Assembly: GCA_009667805.1 (NCBI GenBank) | Contig: RXON01001651.1 | Coordinates: 59,333-123,332 of the forward strand | Length of the DNA stretch: 64,000 nt | From: Leptobrachium leishanense | Taxonomy: Eukaryota; Chordata; Amphibia; Anura; Megophryidae | Direction of reading: 5' to 3' | Shown: one piece after another, positions 1-9,035 of the stretch | Layout: every line of letters begins with the position of its first letter | How positions within the stretch are numbered: position 1 is the stretch's first letter | Made by a program: the position numbers and the translations under genes | Notes under the pieces: model-generated | Databases searched by the model: none | What the model was told of the DNA's origin: nothing | What the model saw: the letters and a program-made list of their open reading frames with translations, nothing else

Positions 1-504
1 ACAATGATCCCAAGCATACCTCCAAGTCCACTAGAGCATGGTTGCAGATTAAAGGCTGGAACATTTTGGAGTGGCCATCGCAGTCACCTGACTTAAATCC
101 GATTGAGAACCTCTGGTGGGACTTAAAGAAAGCAGTTGCAGTGCGCAAGCCTAAGAATGTGACTGAACTGGAGGCTTTTGCCCATGACGAATGGGCGAAG
201 ATACCCGTATATCGCTGCAAGACACTTGTGTCAAGCTATGCTTCACGTTTAAAAGCTGTTATAACTGTAAAAGGATGTTGTACTAAGATTGAATGTCACT
301 TGGGGGTTGAATAAAACTGATAATGATGTGAGCACAGAAAAGACATTTGTGGTTATTTCATTATAAATGTTATGTTATATTTGTCTGACCTACACGTGCC
401 TCTTTGATTTAATTGTAAGCAAGATGACTGAATGATCAAAATCAATGTCAAACTGGCCAAAACACTCAATTTCAGTGGGGGTTGAATCATTTTGAACACA
501 ACTG
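1..504 (+). mobile_element. Tc1/mariner family A, copy 1, right part
   Basis: This is the 3' half of a Tc1-like DNA transposon cut by the window edge. Its sequence is nearly identical to the right part of the copy at 19754-24979. It ends in the family's inverted terminus (CACAACTG at 497-504) followed by the TA target dinucleotide at 505-506. The left inverted repeat lies outside the window. Confidence 0.93.
3..314 (+). pseudogene. Tc1 transposase, C-terminal fragment
   Basis: Frame opening at base 3 encodes the end of a DDE (D,D34E-type) transposase. It starts at the DNDPKHT block, which carries the second catalytic Asp, and includes [16 protein letters not shown], which holds the catalytic Glu. 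Compared with the copy ending at 24761, a 7-base deletion between two short direct repeats (ACTAAG, near 283-289) removes the normal stop. The frame therefore runs about ten residues longer, to the stop at 312-314. The N-terminal DNA-binding domain and first catalytic Asp are outside the window. It would act in the nucleus on its own terminal repeats. I infer it is not a functional gene, but the missing part prevents certainty. Confidence 0.85.
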
Positions 505-757
505 TATATATTAAAATTACAGGTGTTTATAAAGCACCAGCAAGTTCAGAAGCGTTGTACAATGGGTAATATACAGACAGGTTAAACACACTGAGAAGAT
601 ATATAATATAACCAAAAAAATGACCAAAACAGAGTAAATAATTAAAAAGCACAAAAAATAAAATAAATAAACCAGTAGCAATAGCATAATAAAAAATCCA
701 CTTATTGTGACGGAGCTGCGGACGACAAGCAGGGACCGTGTAGCTTATGATTTCTAT
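505..757. other. AT-rich spacer, no gene seen
   Basis: AT-rich sequence between the Tc1 copy and the next element. I see no convincing open frame or RNA gene here. Confidence 0.5.
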
Positions 758-1630
758 CAGGGTTATCCAAAGAGATCCGAATTTCTTGAGAAAGGTAACC
801 GAACGCTGAAATTCAGCGTTCGGTTGCCTTTCCTGGCCATTCGGCTATCCAGAGAGCAGGCAATTCGCCAAATCCTGGCGAATTGCCTGCACATACGGTG
901 CCTGTTCGGTCCCTGTTCGAGGGCAGTGAATCCCCATGAAAAAGCACTGCTTCGTCTATTAAGAGAACACAAACCAGCAGTGAAAGGTTCCCCTAATGCC
1001 CTGTCATTCAGTGGTTTCATTCGGCAAATTTATTCAGGAGAATCCCATAGGCTTCAATGTTAAAAATATTCTCGTTTTAATTCAATATTTAATAAACCGT
1101 TCATTCTAAAATTCTGCAGCAAAAAGTCTCTTTAAGCATTTTTCTGGATTTTTTTTTTTTTTAAAAGTCCGTTTTTTTGGTTTTTTTTTACGTTTACTTC
1201 TTTTTTCTGTAACAGCCCTTTTATTATCATTCATTGGATTATATCTAAATTTCAGACATTTTCGCTCAGTAGTTTCTTTGCAAACAGTGTTTCACTTTCA
1301 TACATTCATACAAACGGTTTTCCTAATTTATTCACTGCCTCATCTGCGTCTCAGCTGCTTCGCCTCTTCGCTGCGGGTGATCGGCTCCTGCTCGGGTTTT
1401 TCGATGGTTAATCCAGATGTTTTTGCGTGTTTTCGGCGTGCATTCGGTGGGTTTTGCGGTTCGTTTTCGTCGGGTTTGCGGCAGCTTTTCCCTGCAATTC
1501 AGGGACCCTGTGGTGTTTGCTGAATACACCGCAGGGTCACCGAAATGGGATCGGCAAAAGGAACCGAATTGAAGAGAACGAAAAGTCACCGAACGTGCGG
1601 TGACTTTTCGAATCTCTTTGAATAACCCTG
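758..1630 (-). mobile_element. CAGGGTTAT-type non-autonomous element, copy 1
   Basis: An 873-bp element with inverted ends (CAGGGTTAT at 758, ATAACCCTG ending at 1630) flanked by a 3-bp TAT duplication (755-757, 1631-1633). It is the inverted counterpart of the 900-bp copy at 8041-8940. Both ends carry strong subterminal hairpins. One is GAAAAGTCACCG facing CGGTGACTTTTC around 1578-1607, and another lies around 796-834 (ACCGAACGCTGAA facing its complement). It contains no recognisable transposase. I cannot assign the superfamily: the 3-bp duplication suggests PIF/Harbinger, but the sites TAT and CAT are not the usual TWA. Confidence 0.7.
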
Positions 1631-1936
1631 TATGTATTCCATGATTTCTGTGTATTTTATGATTTCCATAGGGTCTATTCACTAAAGGGTGAACCCAGAA
1701 GAACTGGCAGGAAAATAGAACAATCTAGAAAAAATAGCCGATTCGGAAAGTGAAATAAATGGGCTGAATTTTTCTGGTTTGGCTACTTTGACCTAGAATT
1801 TTCACTTCTGCCAATTCTCTTGACTTCCCCCTTTAGTGAATAGACCTGCAATGTATTCTATGATTTCTGTTTTCCATGAATCTTGTGATTTCTGTGATAT
1901 CTTTGTATTCCCTGTATTCTGTGATTTCTGTATATA
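1631..1936. repeat. Degenerate TATTCCATGATTTCTGTG repeat
   Basis: Imperfect reiterations of a short AT-rich motif (TATTCC/TGATTTCTGTG variants). The same sequence flanks both ends of the inserted elements at 1937-4922 and 4975-6971 and continues at 6972-7190. The whole block was therefore one degenerate array later cut up by transposons. Confidence 0.6.
1669..1848. mobile_element. Palindromic ~180-bp MITE, CTATTCACTAAAG-ended
   Basis: The termini GGTCTATTCACTAAAGGG and its complement (ending near 1848) enclose a core that is also found in the CAGGGTTATTC-ended MITEs at 4975, 12701, 12872 and 25702-26638. The core includes the GAACAATCTAGA and GAATTTTTCTGGTT blocks. Only the outermost ~20 bases differ. 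It has no coding capacity. Confidence 0.65.
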
Positions 1937-2403
1937 CAGTCAGGTCCAGAAATATTGGGACATGGACACAATTGTAACATCTTTGGCTCTATACACCACC
2001 ACAATGGAGTTGGAATGAAACAAACACAATGTGCTTTAACTGCAGACTGACAGCTTTAATGTGAGGGTATGTACATCCAACTCAGGTGAACGGTGTAGGA
2101 CATACAGCAGTTTGCAGATGTTCCTCCCACTTGTTAAGGGACCAAGGGTAATGGGACAATTGGCTTCTCCGCTGTTCCATGGCCAGGTGTGTGATATTCC
2201 CTCATTACCCCAATTACAATGTGCAGATAAAAGGCCCAGAGTTCATTTCAAGTCTGCTATTTGCATTTGGAATCTGTTGCTTTCAACTCTCAAGATGAGA
2301 TCCAAAGAGCTGTCACTATCAGTGAAGCAAGCCATCATTAGGCTGAGGAAACAAAACAAACCCATCAGAGAGATAGCAAGAACATTAGGCGTGGCCAAAA
2401 CAA

Positions 2404-3734
2404 GTGTATTTTTTCTTACTGCTGCCATGCATCACATGTGTCCTGCTGACTGGTTTCCTGCACAGAAGAAGCTCATCTGATCTTCCAAACCTGTGGATGC
2501 AATCTTTATTTTTAAAATCTTCTATACATTTTTTTTTTTTTAATTGCTGGAATATGGAGAAGCTTTTCAGATTCGTGTGCTGTCTATTGTGCTGCTGATC
2601 TGGAGAAGGGAAAAAAACACATTGACAACGCACTGTATCCAAAGGTGAACTGAGGAATCAAAAACAAGACCATCTGCAGATGAAAGAGGTAAAGGTACCC
2701 ACCGAATAAGTAGTACCACACGCCTACAAGTTGAGCCTGGAACCTAAGGCTCCAACATCGGTGAGGTTGTTTTGACCTCTACTTACCTTATTTTAACCAT
2801 TGGCTACAAATCGCGCTATGAAGATCTCTCTTTTTCTATATCTGAGACGATCGAGCAAACATTAAGGAAAGGCAGAGGCCACCAAGAAAACTCTAAAGAA
2901 GGGCAGAGGCTACCCTCAATTAGGCCCAAGGCGTTCCACACCAGAGCCAGTACATGAGGCTCTATAAAGTGTAAGTGTTCCCTTGTCTATGGGCACTTAA
3001 CTCTGTATCAGTCAATATTGCACTATTTTTTTCTTTTTCAGTTTCCCTTCTATCCCTCTCCTCTTTTCCTCCCATTTTTTGGGAATTGGGAGTCTATATA
3101 GGACTTAGGTGAAGACCGTGCACCAGGACCTCACGTAAGCCTCTGGACTGCCCCTGTGGAGACTCAACCAGACTACCTTGTCTTCAATACAGAATATATG
3201 GTCGGTCGGACTGTTTTTTTTGCCGTCACAAGTGATTTGGAAAAAGAGACTCCATAAGGATAACTTTTTGAAAGACCTTCAATTGCACTATATGCACCTA
3301 TATATGCACTTTCTACTTGCATTTGCACTTTATATGCAATTTTTTGAATATATCAGGACATCAACTGTCACTTTTTTTGCACAGTAAAACTACTGCACTT
3401 AGCTCTATCCATAGCAGCACTTTAGTGGTCTTTTCGACCGTGCACTGTTTTGAATAGTGGGAATACCATACCCATATTCTTTGTATTATATAGACCAGTG
3501 GTCCCCAACCCTGGTCCTCAGGGCCCACTAACAGGCCAGATTTTGCAGATCACCTTGGGGAAATGCAGACTGAATCCTGCAATCACTGAGCAGCAAATCA
3601 TATCACCTGTGCTGTGCTTCAGATATCTGGAAAACCTGGCCTGTTAGTGGGCCCTGAGGGCCTGGGTTGGGGACCACTGATATAGACCACTCTCAAAAGA
3701 GACTGCGCCACTAGGATCTTCTCTCTTTTTCCTA
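2404..3734. mobile_element. 1.33-kb retroelement-like insertion with 13-bp duplication
   Basis: This inserts into the Tc1 transposase gene and is flanked by an exact 13-bp direct repeat GTGGCCAAAACAA (2391-2403 and 3735-3747). The uninterrupted gene would have this site once. A 13-bp duplication fits target-primed reverse transcription (LINE or SINE) better than a DNA transposon or LTR element. There is no reverse transcriptase frame and no poly(A). The + strand right end is pyrimidine-rich (CTTCTCTCTTTTTCCTA). It could be a 5'-truncated LINE 3' region of a family I do not recognise. Confidence 0.65.
3496..3679. mobile_element. hAT MITE (CAGTGGTCCCCAACC ends)
   Basis: A 184-bp element with long inverted repeats, starting CAGTGGTCCCCAACCCTGG and ending in the inverted GGTTGGGGACCACTG. 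It is flanked by a perfect 8-bp duplication ATATAGAC (3488-3495, 3680-3687). The 8-bp duplication and CAG/CTG ends identify the hAT superfamily. It is nested inside the 2404-3734 insertion. Confidence 0.92.
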
Positions 3735-5184
3735 GTGGCCAAAACAACTGTTTGGAACATTCTCAAAAAGAAGGAACGCACCGGTGAGCTCAGCAACACC
3801 AAAAGACCCGGGAGACCACAGAAAACAACTGTGGTGGATGACCGAAGAATTCTTTCCCTGGTGAAGAAAACACCCTTCACAACAGTTGGCCAGATCAAGA
3901 ACACTCTCCAGGAGGTAGGTGTGTCAATGTCAACAATCAAGAGAAGACTTCACCAGAGTGAATACAGAGGGTTCACCACAAGATGTAAACCATTGGTGAG
4001 CCTCAAAAACAGGACGACCAGATTAGAGTTTGCCAAACAACACCTAACAAAGCCTTCAGAGTTCTGGAACAAGATCCTATGGACAGATGAGACCAAGATC
4101 AACTTGTACCAGAGTGATGGGAAGAGAAGAGTATGGAGAAGGAAAGGAACTGCTCATGATCCTAAGCATACCACCTCATCAGTGAAGCATGGTGGTGGTA
4201 GTGTCATGGCGTGGGCATGTATGGCTGCCAATGGAACTGGTTCTCTTGTATTAATTGATGATGTGACGGCTGACAAAAGCAGCAGGATGAATTCTGAAGT
4301 GTTTCGGGCAATATTATCTGCTCACATTCAGCCAAATGCTGCAGAACTCATTGGACGGCGCTTCACAGGGCAGATGGACAATGACCCAAAGCATACTGCA
4401 AAAGCAAGCAAAGAGTTTTTGAAGGGACAGAAGTGGAATGTTATGCAATGGCCAAGTCAATCACCTGACCTGAATCCCATTGAGCTGCATTTCACTTGCT
4501 GAAGACAAAACTGAAGGGAAAATGCCCCAAGAACAAGCAGGAACTGAAGACAGTTGCAGTAGAGGCCTGGCAGAGCATCACCAGGTATGAAACCCAGCGT
4601 CTGGTGATGTCTATGCGTTCCAGACTTCAGGCTGTGATTGACTGCAAAGGATTTGCAAACAAGTATTAAGAAGGGAAAGTTTGATTTATGATTATTATTC
4701 TGTCCCATTACCTTTTGGTCCCTTAACAAGTGGGGGCACATCTGCAAACTGCTGTAAGTCCTACACCGTTCACCTGAGTTGGATGTACATAGCCTCAAAT
4801 TAAAGCTGACAGTCTGCAGTTAAAGCACATTGTGTTTGTTTCATTCCAACTCCATTGTGGTGGTGTATAGAGCCAAAGATGTTACAATTGTGTCCATGTC
4901 CCAATATTTATGGACCTGACTGTATCTGCATATTCCACAATTTCTGCGTATTCCATAAATTTTGTGTATTCCATCAGGGTTTTTCAGAGAGAGGTGAAAC
5001 TCTGGAGAACTTTTGGAGAAGTGAAAATTCTAGGTCAAAATAGTCAAACCAGAAAAATTCTCCCATTTATCTCACTTTCCAAATCGACTATTTGGTCTAG
5101 ATCAGGGGTGGGCAATTGTTTTGGCTCGGGGGCCACTATGTGGGAGCGGAAGTTAGCAGAGGGCCACACTTGCCCCCAGAACAA

Positions 5185-6515
5185 ATTATAGCCAGAAACA
5201 TGCCCCCAGAACTAATTATAGCCAGAAACATGCCCCCAGAATTAATTATAGCCAGACACTTGCCCCAGAACTAATTACAGCCAGACACATGTCTCCAGAA
5301 CTAATAGCCAGACACTTGCCCCTAGAACTAATATAGCCGGTAACATGCCCCCAGAATTAATTATAGCCAGAAACATGCCCCCTGAACTAATTATAGCCAC
5401 AGAAACATGCCCCTAGAATTAATTATACCCAGACACTTTCCCCCAGAACTAATTACAGCCAGACACATGTCCCCAGAACTAATTATAGCCAGACACATGT
5501 CCCCAGAACTAATTATAGCCAGACACATGTCCCCAGAACTAATTACAGCCAGACACATGTCCCCAGAACTAATTACAGCCAGACACATGTCCCCAGAACT
5601 AATTACAGCCAGACACATGTCCCCAGAACTAATTACAGCCAGACACATGTCCCCAGAACTAATTACAGCCAGACACATGTCCCCAGAACTAATTACAGCC
5701 AGACACATGTCCCCAGAACTAATTATAGCCAGACACATGTCCCCAGAACTAATTCCAGCCAGACACATGACTCCAGAACTAATTATAGCCAGACACATGT
5801 CCCCAGAACTAAATACAGCCAGACACATGTCCCCAGAACTATTTACAGCCAGACACGTGTCCCCAGAACTAATTCCAGCCAGACACATGTCCCCAGAACT
5901 AATTATAGCCAGACACTTGCCCCCAGAACTAATTACAGCCAGACACATGACTCCAGAACTAATTATAGCCAGACACATGTCCCAGAACTAAATACAGCCA
6001 GACACATGTCCCCAGAACTAATTACAGCCAGACACATGCCCCAGAACTAATTATAGCAGACACATGTCCCCAGAACTAATTATAGCCAGACACTTGCCCC
6101 AGAACTAATTACAGCCAGACACATGTCCCCAGAACTAATTATAGCCAGACACTTGCCCCAGAACTAATTATAGCAGACACATGTCCCCAGAACTAATTAT
6201 AGCCAGACACTTGCCCCAGAACTAATTATAGCCAGACACTGTCCCCAGAACTAATTATAGCCAGACACTTGCCCCAGAACTAATTATAGCCGACACATGT
6301 CCCCAGAACTAATTATAGCCAGACACTTGCCCAAGAACTAATTACAGCCAGACACATGTCCCCAGAACTAATTATAGCCAGACACTTGCCCCAGAACTAA
6401 TTATAGCCAGACACATGTCCCCAGAATTAGTTATAGCCAGACACATGCCCCCAGAATTAGTTATAGCCAGAAACATGCCCCCAAAATTAATTATAGCTAG
6501 GCAGAGACCCCCAGA
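5185..6515. repeat. 30-bp minisatellite inside a hAT
   Basis: About 43 tandem units based on CCAGAACTAATTATAGCCAG plus CACATGTCCC. Units between 5450 and 5970 are nearly exact 30-mers, so both strands stay open for almost 200 codons as a 10-residue repeat. These frames are by-products of the unit length, not genes. From about 5985 on, 29-bp units break the frame. Confidence 0.95.
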
Positions 6516-6588
6516 AATATACTTACCCAGCCTGCATACCTCAGGAACGCGTGTTCCTCTGAGCTCAGGCGTGCTCCTGCACTCAGCT

Positions 6589-6684
6589 GCCTCCTCAGCC
6601 GAGCCCTCTGAAGGCTGTGACGCGATCTCGCGAGATCCTGGCTGTAGGTCACATCACAGCCTTTCAGAGGGCTGAGGAGGCGGC
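6589..6684. repeat. Long hairpin in the hAT right arm
   Basis: Inverted arms CCTCCTCAGCC...GAGCCCTCTGAAGGCTGTGA (from about 6590) and TCACAGCCTTTCAGAGGGCT (6655-6674), extended by GAGGAGG. The loop of about 35 bases contains the smaller palindrome GATCTCGCGAGATC. Confidence 0.85.
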
Positions 6685-6971
6685 CGTGCGAGGGATCATC
6701 ATGCAGGGCTCGGAGGTAACACGCCTACCAGGGGCTGCTAGAGGAATGCCCCGGCTGCCCACAGCGGGAACCTGCATTCGCGCAACGTTCCCGCTGCGGG
6801 AGAAGTGCAGGAACTCCGTTCCCGCATGATTCGAGCCCTGCTTAGCAGGCCACAAAAAACTCTGTGGCAGGCTACATGTGGCCCGCGGGCCGGAATTTGC
6901 CCACCCCTGGTCTAGATTGTTCTCTTCTCCTGCCAGTTCATCTGGTTTTCACCTTTCTCTGAATAACCCTG

Positions 6972-7255
6972 CATGTATTCCATGAGTTTTGTGATTCCTG
7001 TTTATTCTGTGATTTCTGTGTATTTCATGTATTCTGTGTATTCCATGATTTCTGCGTATTCTGTGTATTTCCTGTATTCTACGTATTCCATGTATTCTGT
7101 GATTCCATGATTTGTGTAGTCCGTGATTTCTTTATATTCTGTGATTTCTTGTGTATTTCAGTGTATTTTCTGTTATTTCTTTGTATTCCATGTATTTTCA
7201 CTTCTCCAGTCATTCTCCTGAGTTTCACCTTTAGTGAATATACATGTTAGCTGGG
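6972..7255. repeat. Degenerate TATTCC array with truncated MITE end
   Basis: This continues the degenerate array of 1631-1936. At about 7193-7242 lies the right end of a palindromic MITE (CTCCAGTCATTCTCCTGAGT, then CACCTTTAGTGAATA) without its left partner. Confidence 0.6.
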
Positions 7256-7282
7256 TATTCACAAACTCACACACAGACCTTA

Positions 7283-7432
7283 CTTACAATACCATAATGC
7301 AAAAAGAAAGTGGCTCCATCCTCATTTTCCTACAGAGCACCACAATTATGGAATAACCTCCCAGACGTTATCAAATCTTCCCCCAGTCTAAAGTCCCTTA
7401 AGAGATCTCTATTAACATACCTCAATACAGAA
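7283..7432 (+). pseudogene. LINE reverse transcriptase protein, extreme C-terminus
   Basis: The frame through 7310-7432 encodes a peptide containing SFSYRAPQLWNNLPDVIKSS and LKSLKRSLLTYL. The pattern AP-LWN-LP-IK/R...SLK-FK-LKTYL is the conserved tail of ORF2 proteins of L2/Rex1-like non-LTR retrotransposons, downstream of the reverse transcriptase domain. A parallel and longer copy is at 25044-25204 plus 27551-27700. Only about 45 residues remain, with no catalytic domain, so this is a 5'-truncated fragment. Downstream it runs straight into a 39-bp minisatellite and then the LINE 3' tail (8941-9023). The clade call is tentative. Confidence 0.7.
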
Positions 7433-7960
7433 TGCACCTGTAAACATGTAACAGTGACTATATACAGAATGCGCCTTCAAACATGTAACATAGTGACTAT
7501 ATACAGAATGCGCCTGTAAACATGTAACATAGTGACTATATACAGAATGCGTCTGTAAACATGTAACAGTGATTATATACAGAATGCACCTGTAAACATG
7601 TAACACAGTGACTATATACAGAATGCACCTGTAAACATGTAACACAGTGACTATATACAGAATGCGCCTGTAAACATGTAACATAGTGACTATATACAAA
7701 ATGCACCTGTAAACATGTAACACAGTGACTATATACAGAATTCACCTGTAAACATGTAACACAGTGACTATATACAGAATGCGCCTGTAAACATGTAACA
7801 CAGTGACTATATACAGAATGCACCTGTAAACATGTAACACAGTGACTATATACAGAATTCACCTGTAAACATGTAACACAGTGACTATATACAGAATGCG
7901 CCTGTAAACATGTAACATAGTGACTATATACAAAATACGCCTGTAAAGTAAACATGTAAC
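7432..7960. repeat. 39-bp minisatellite in a LINE 3' region, locus 1
   Basis: About 14 units built on CCTGTAAACATGTAACACAG plus TGACTATATACAGAATGCA. Some units lack 4 bases after GTAAC. The same unit forms the larger array at 27690-29467 in the same position of another copy of the LINE. Open frames on - are artefacts of the 39-bp (13-codon) period. Confidence 0.95.
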
Positions 7961-8040
7961 AGTGACTATATTTGATACATGTTGATTTTCTGGGTTAATC
8001 AGTATATTTGTGCTTTTAATATCTCGCGTTTTATTACTTT

Positions 8041-8940
8041 CAGGGTTATTCAAAGAGAATCGAAAAGTCACCGCACGTTCGGTGACTTTTTGTTCTCTTC
8101 AATTCGGCGATCCCATTTCGGCGACCCTGCAGTGTATTCAGCGAGCACCACAGGGCCGTTAAAGTGCAGGGAAAAGCCACCGCAAACCCGACGAAACTCA
8201 CTGCAAAAACCAGACGTATGCACGCCGAAACCCGCAAAAACATCTGGATTAACCTGCCGAAAGCGCCGGAAAAACCCGAGTAGGAGCCGATCACACGCAG
8301 CGCAGCCGTCGGAAAAAGACAACACTGCAGACGAATGCAGTGAATAAATTAGAAAAACAGTTTGCTTGAATGTTTGAAAAGTGAAACGCTGTTTGTAAAG
8401 AAACTACTGAGCGAAAATGTCTGAAATTTACATATAAAATCCAATGAATGATAATAAAAAGGGCTGTTACAGAAAAAAGAAGTAAAGTTAAAAAAAAAAT
8501 CAAAAAAAAAAAAATCGGAATTTTGCTTCAAAAACAAAAACCCGAAAAATGCTTCAAATATCCTAAAAAAATCTATAAATAAAGAGACTCTTTAATGCAG
8601 AATATTATAATAAACGGTTTATTAGATATTGAATTAAAACGGGAATATTTTTAACATTGAAAATTATTCGCCTGAATAAACCTGCCGAATTAAACCACCG
8701 AACAGCAGGGCATTTTGGAAACCTTTCACGGCTGGTTTGTGTTCTCTGAATAGACGCAGCGTTGCTTCTCTATGGGGATTCACTGCCCTCGAACAGGCAC
8801 CGTATGTGCAGGCAATTCGCCAGCATTTGGCGAACTGCCTGCTCTCTGAATAGCCGAATGGCCAGGAAAGGTAACCGAACGCTGAATTTCACTGTTCCGT
8901 TACCTTTCTCCAGCAATTCGGATCTCTTTTTATAACCCTG
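8041..8940 (+). mobile_element. CAGGGTTAT-type non-autonomous element, copy 2
   Basis: A 900-bp insertion into the LINE 3' region. The LINE sequence stops at 8040 and resumes at 8941, as shown by comparison with uninterrupted sequence near 29540. Ends are CAGGGTTATTC and ATAACCCTG; the flanking triplets TTT and ATT are only a partial match. Subterminal hairpins include AAAAGTCACCGCACG facing CGGTGACTTTT near 8064-8091. The interior (8575-8660) shares a block with the hAT copies (10836-10915). No protein is encoded. Confidence 0.75.
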
Positions 8941-9023
8941 ATTGTGTTTCTGTAACAATTCAATGTTCTTGAATCCAGGACAGACTGAAACGAGAGAATC
9001 TCAATGTGTCCGACCTGGGAAAA
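8941..9023 (+). mobile_element. LINE 3' tail, copy 1
   Basis: Contains CCAGGACAGACTGAAACGAG and GAATCTCAATGTGTCC. It matches the tails at 29540-29665 and 52942-53018 and, inverted, the SINE tail at 49850-49905. The tail is cut at A|T by the Helitron and resumes at 15542 (TACTTTATAAATGAATAA). Confidence 0.85.
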
Positions 9024-9035
9024 TCTATACTGTAT

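Larger units (their letters stand above)
2295..4669 (+). pseudogene. Tc1 transposase, family B, interrupted
   Basis: The start at 2295 opens a helix-turn-helix (MRSKELSLSVKQAIIRLRKQ) that is cut at about residue 36 by the insertion at 2404-3734. The frame resumes after the insertion (AKTTVWNILKKKERTGELS). It carries the rest of the paired-like DNA-binding region with GRPQKT and the catalytic blocks WTDETK (Asp), MDNDPKHT (Asp) and SPDLNPIE (Glu). A 1-base deletion near 4483 then shifts the frame; the true C-terminus (AVIDCKGFANKY) is read in another frame up to the stop at 4669. Insertion and frameshift make it non-functional. In intact members this enzyme excises and reinserts the element at TA sites. 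Confidence 0.9.
1937..4922 (+). mobile_element. Tc1/mariner family B (CAGTCAGGTCC ends)
   Basis: A complete but interrupted Tc1-like transposon. The left terminus CAGTCAGGTCCAGAAATATT at 1937 and its inverted copy ending GGACCTGACTG at 4922 are flanked by TA at 1935-1936 and 4923-4924. Without the 1331-bp insertion and its 13-bp duplication the element is about 1.64 kb, the usual Tc1 size. The transposase is on + and broken. Confidence 0.92.
5103..6909. mobile_element. hAT element (CAGGGGTGGGCAATT ends) with internal minisatellite
   Basis: The ends CAGGGGTGGGCAATT and AATTTGCCCACCCCTG are inverted, with a perfect 8-bp duplication GTCTAGAT (5095-5102, 6910-6917). The uninterrupted target is visible in sister MITEs (for example near 12826-12836). 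Most of its 1807 bp is a 30-bp tandem array, and the right part contains a long hairpin. It encodes no transposase and is non-autonomous. Confidence 0.93.
4975..6971. mobile_element. Palindromic CAGGGTTATTC MITE, split by a hAT
   Basis: The left part (4975-5102) and right part (6910-6971) together form one ~180-bp palindromic MITE with CAGGG/CCCTG ends and a 3-bp CAT duplication (4972-4974, 6972-6974). Its middle was entered by the hAT element at 5103-6909. Confidence 0.8.

Noticed and set aside
1332..1682. 116-codon minus-strand frame near 1.5 kb
   Set aside because: Lies in the hairpin-rich end of a non-autonomous element; the sister copy at 8041-8940 does not keep the frame.
5391..5991. 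Antisense pair of ~195-codon frames
   Set aside because: Exact 30-bp repeat units inside a non-autonomous hAT; both strands open for the same reason.
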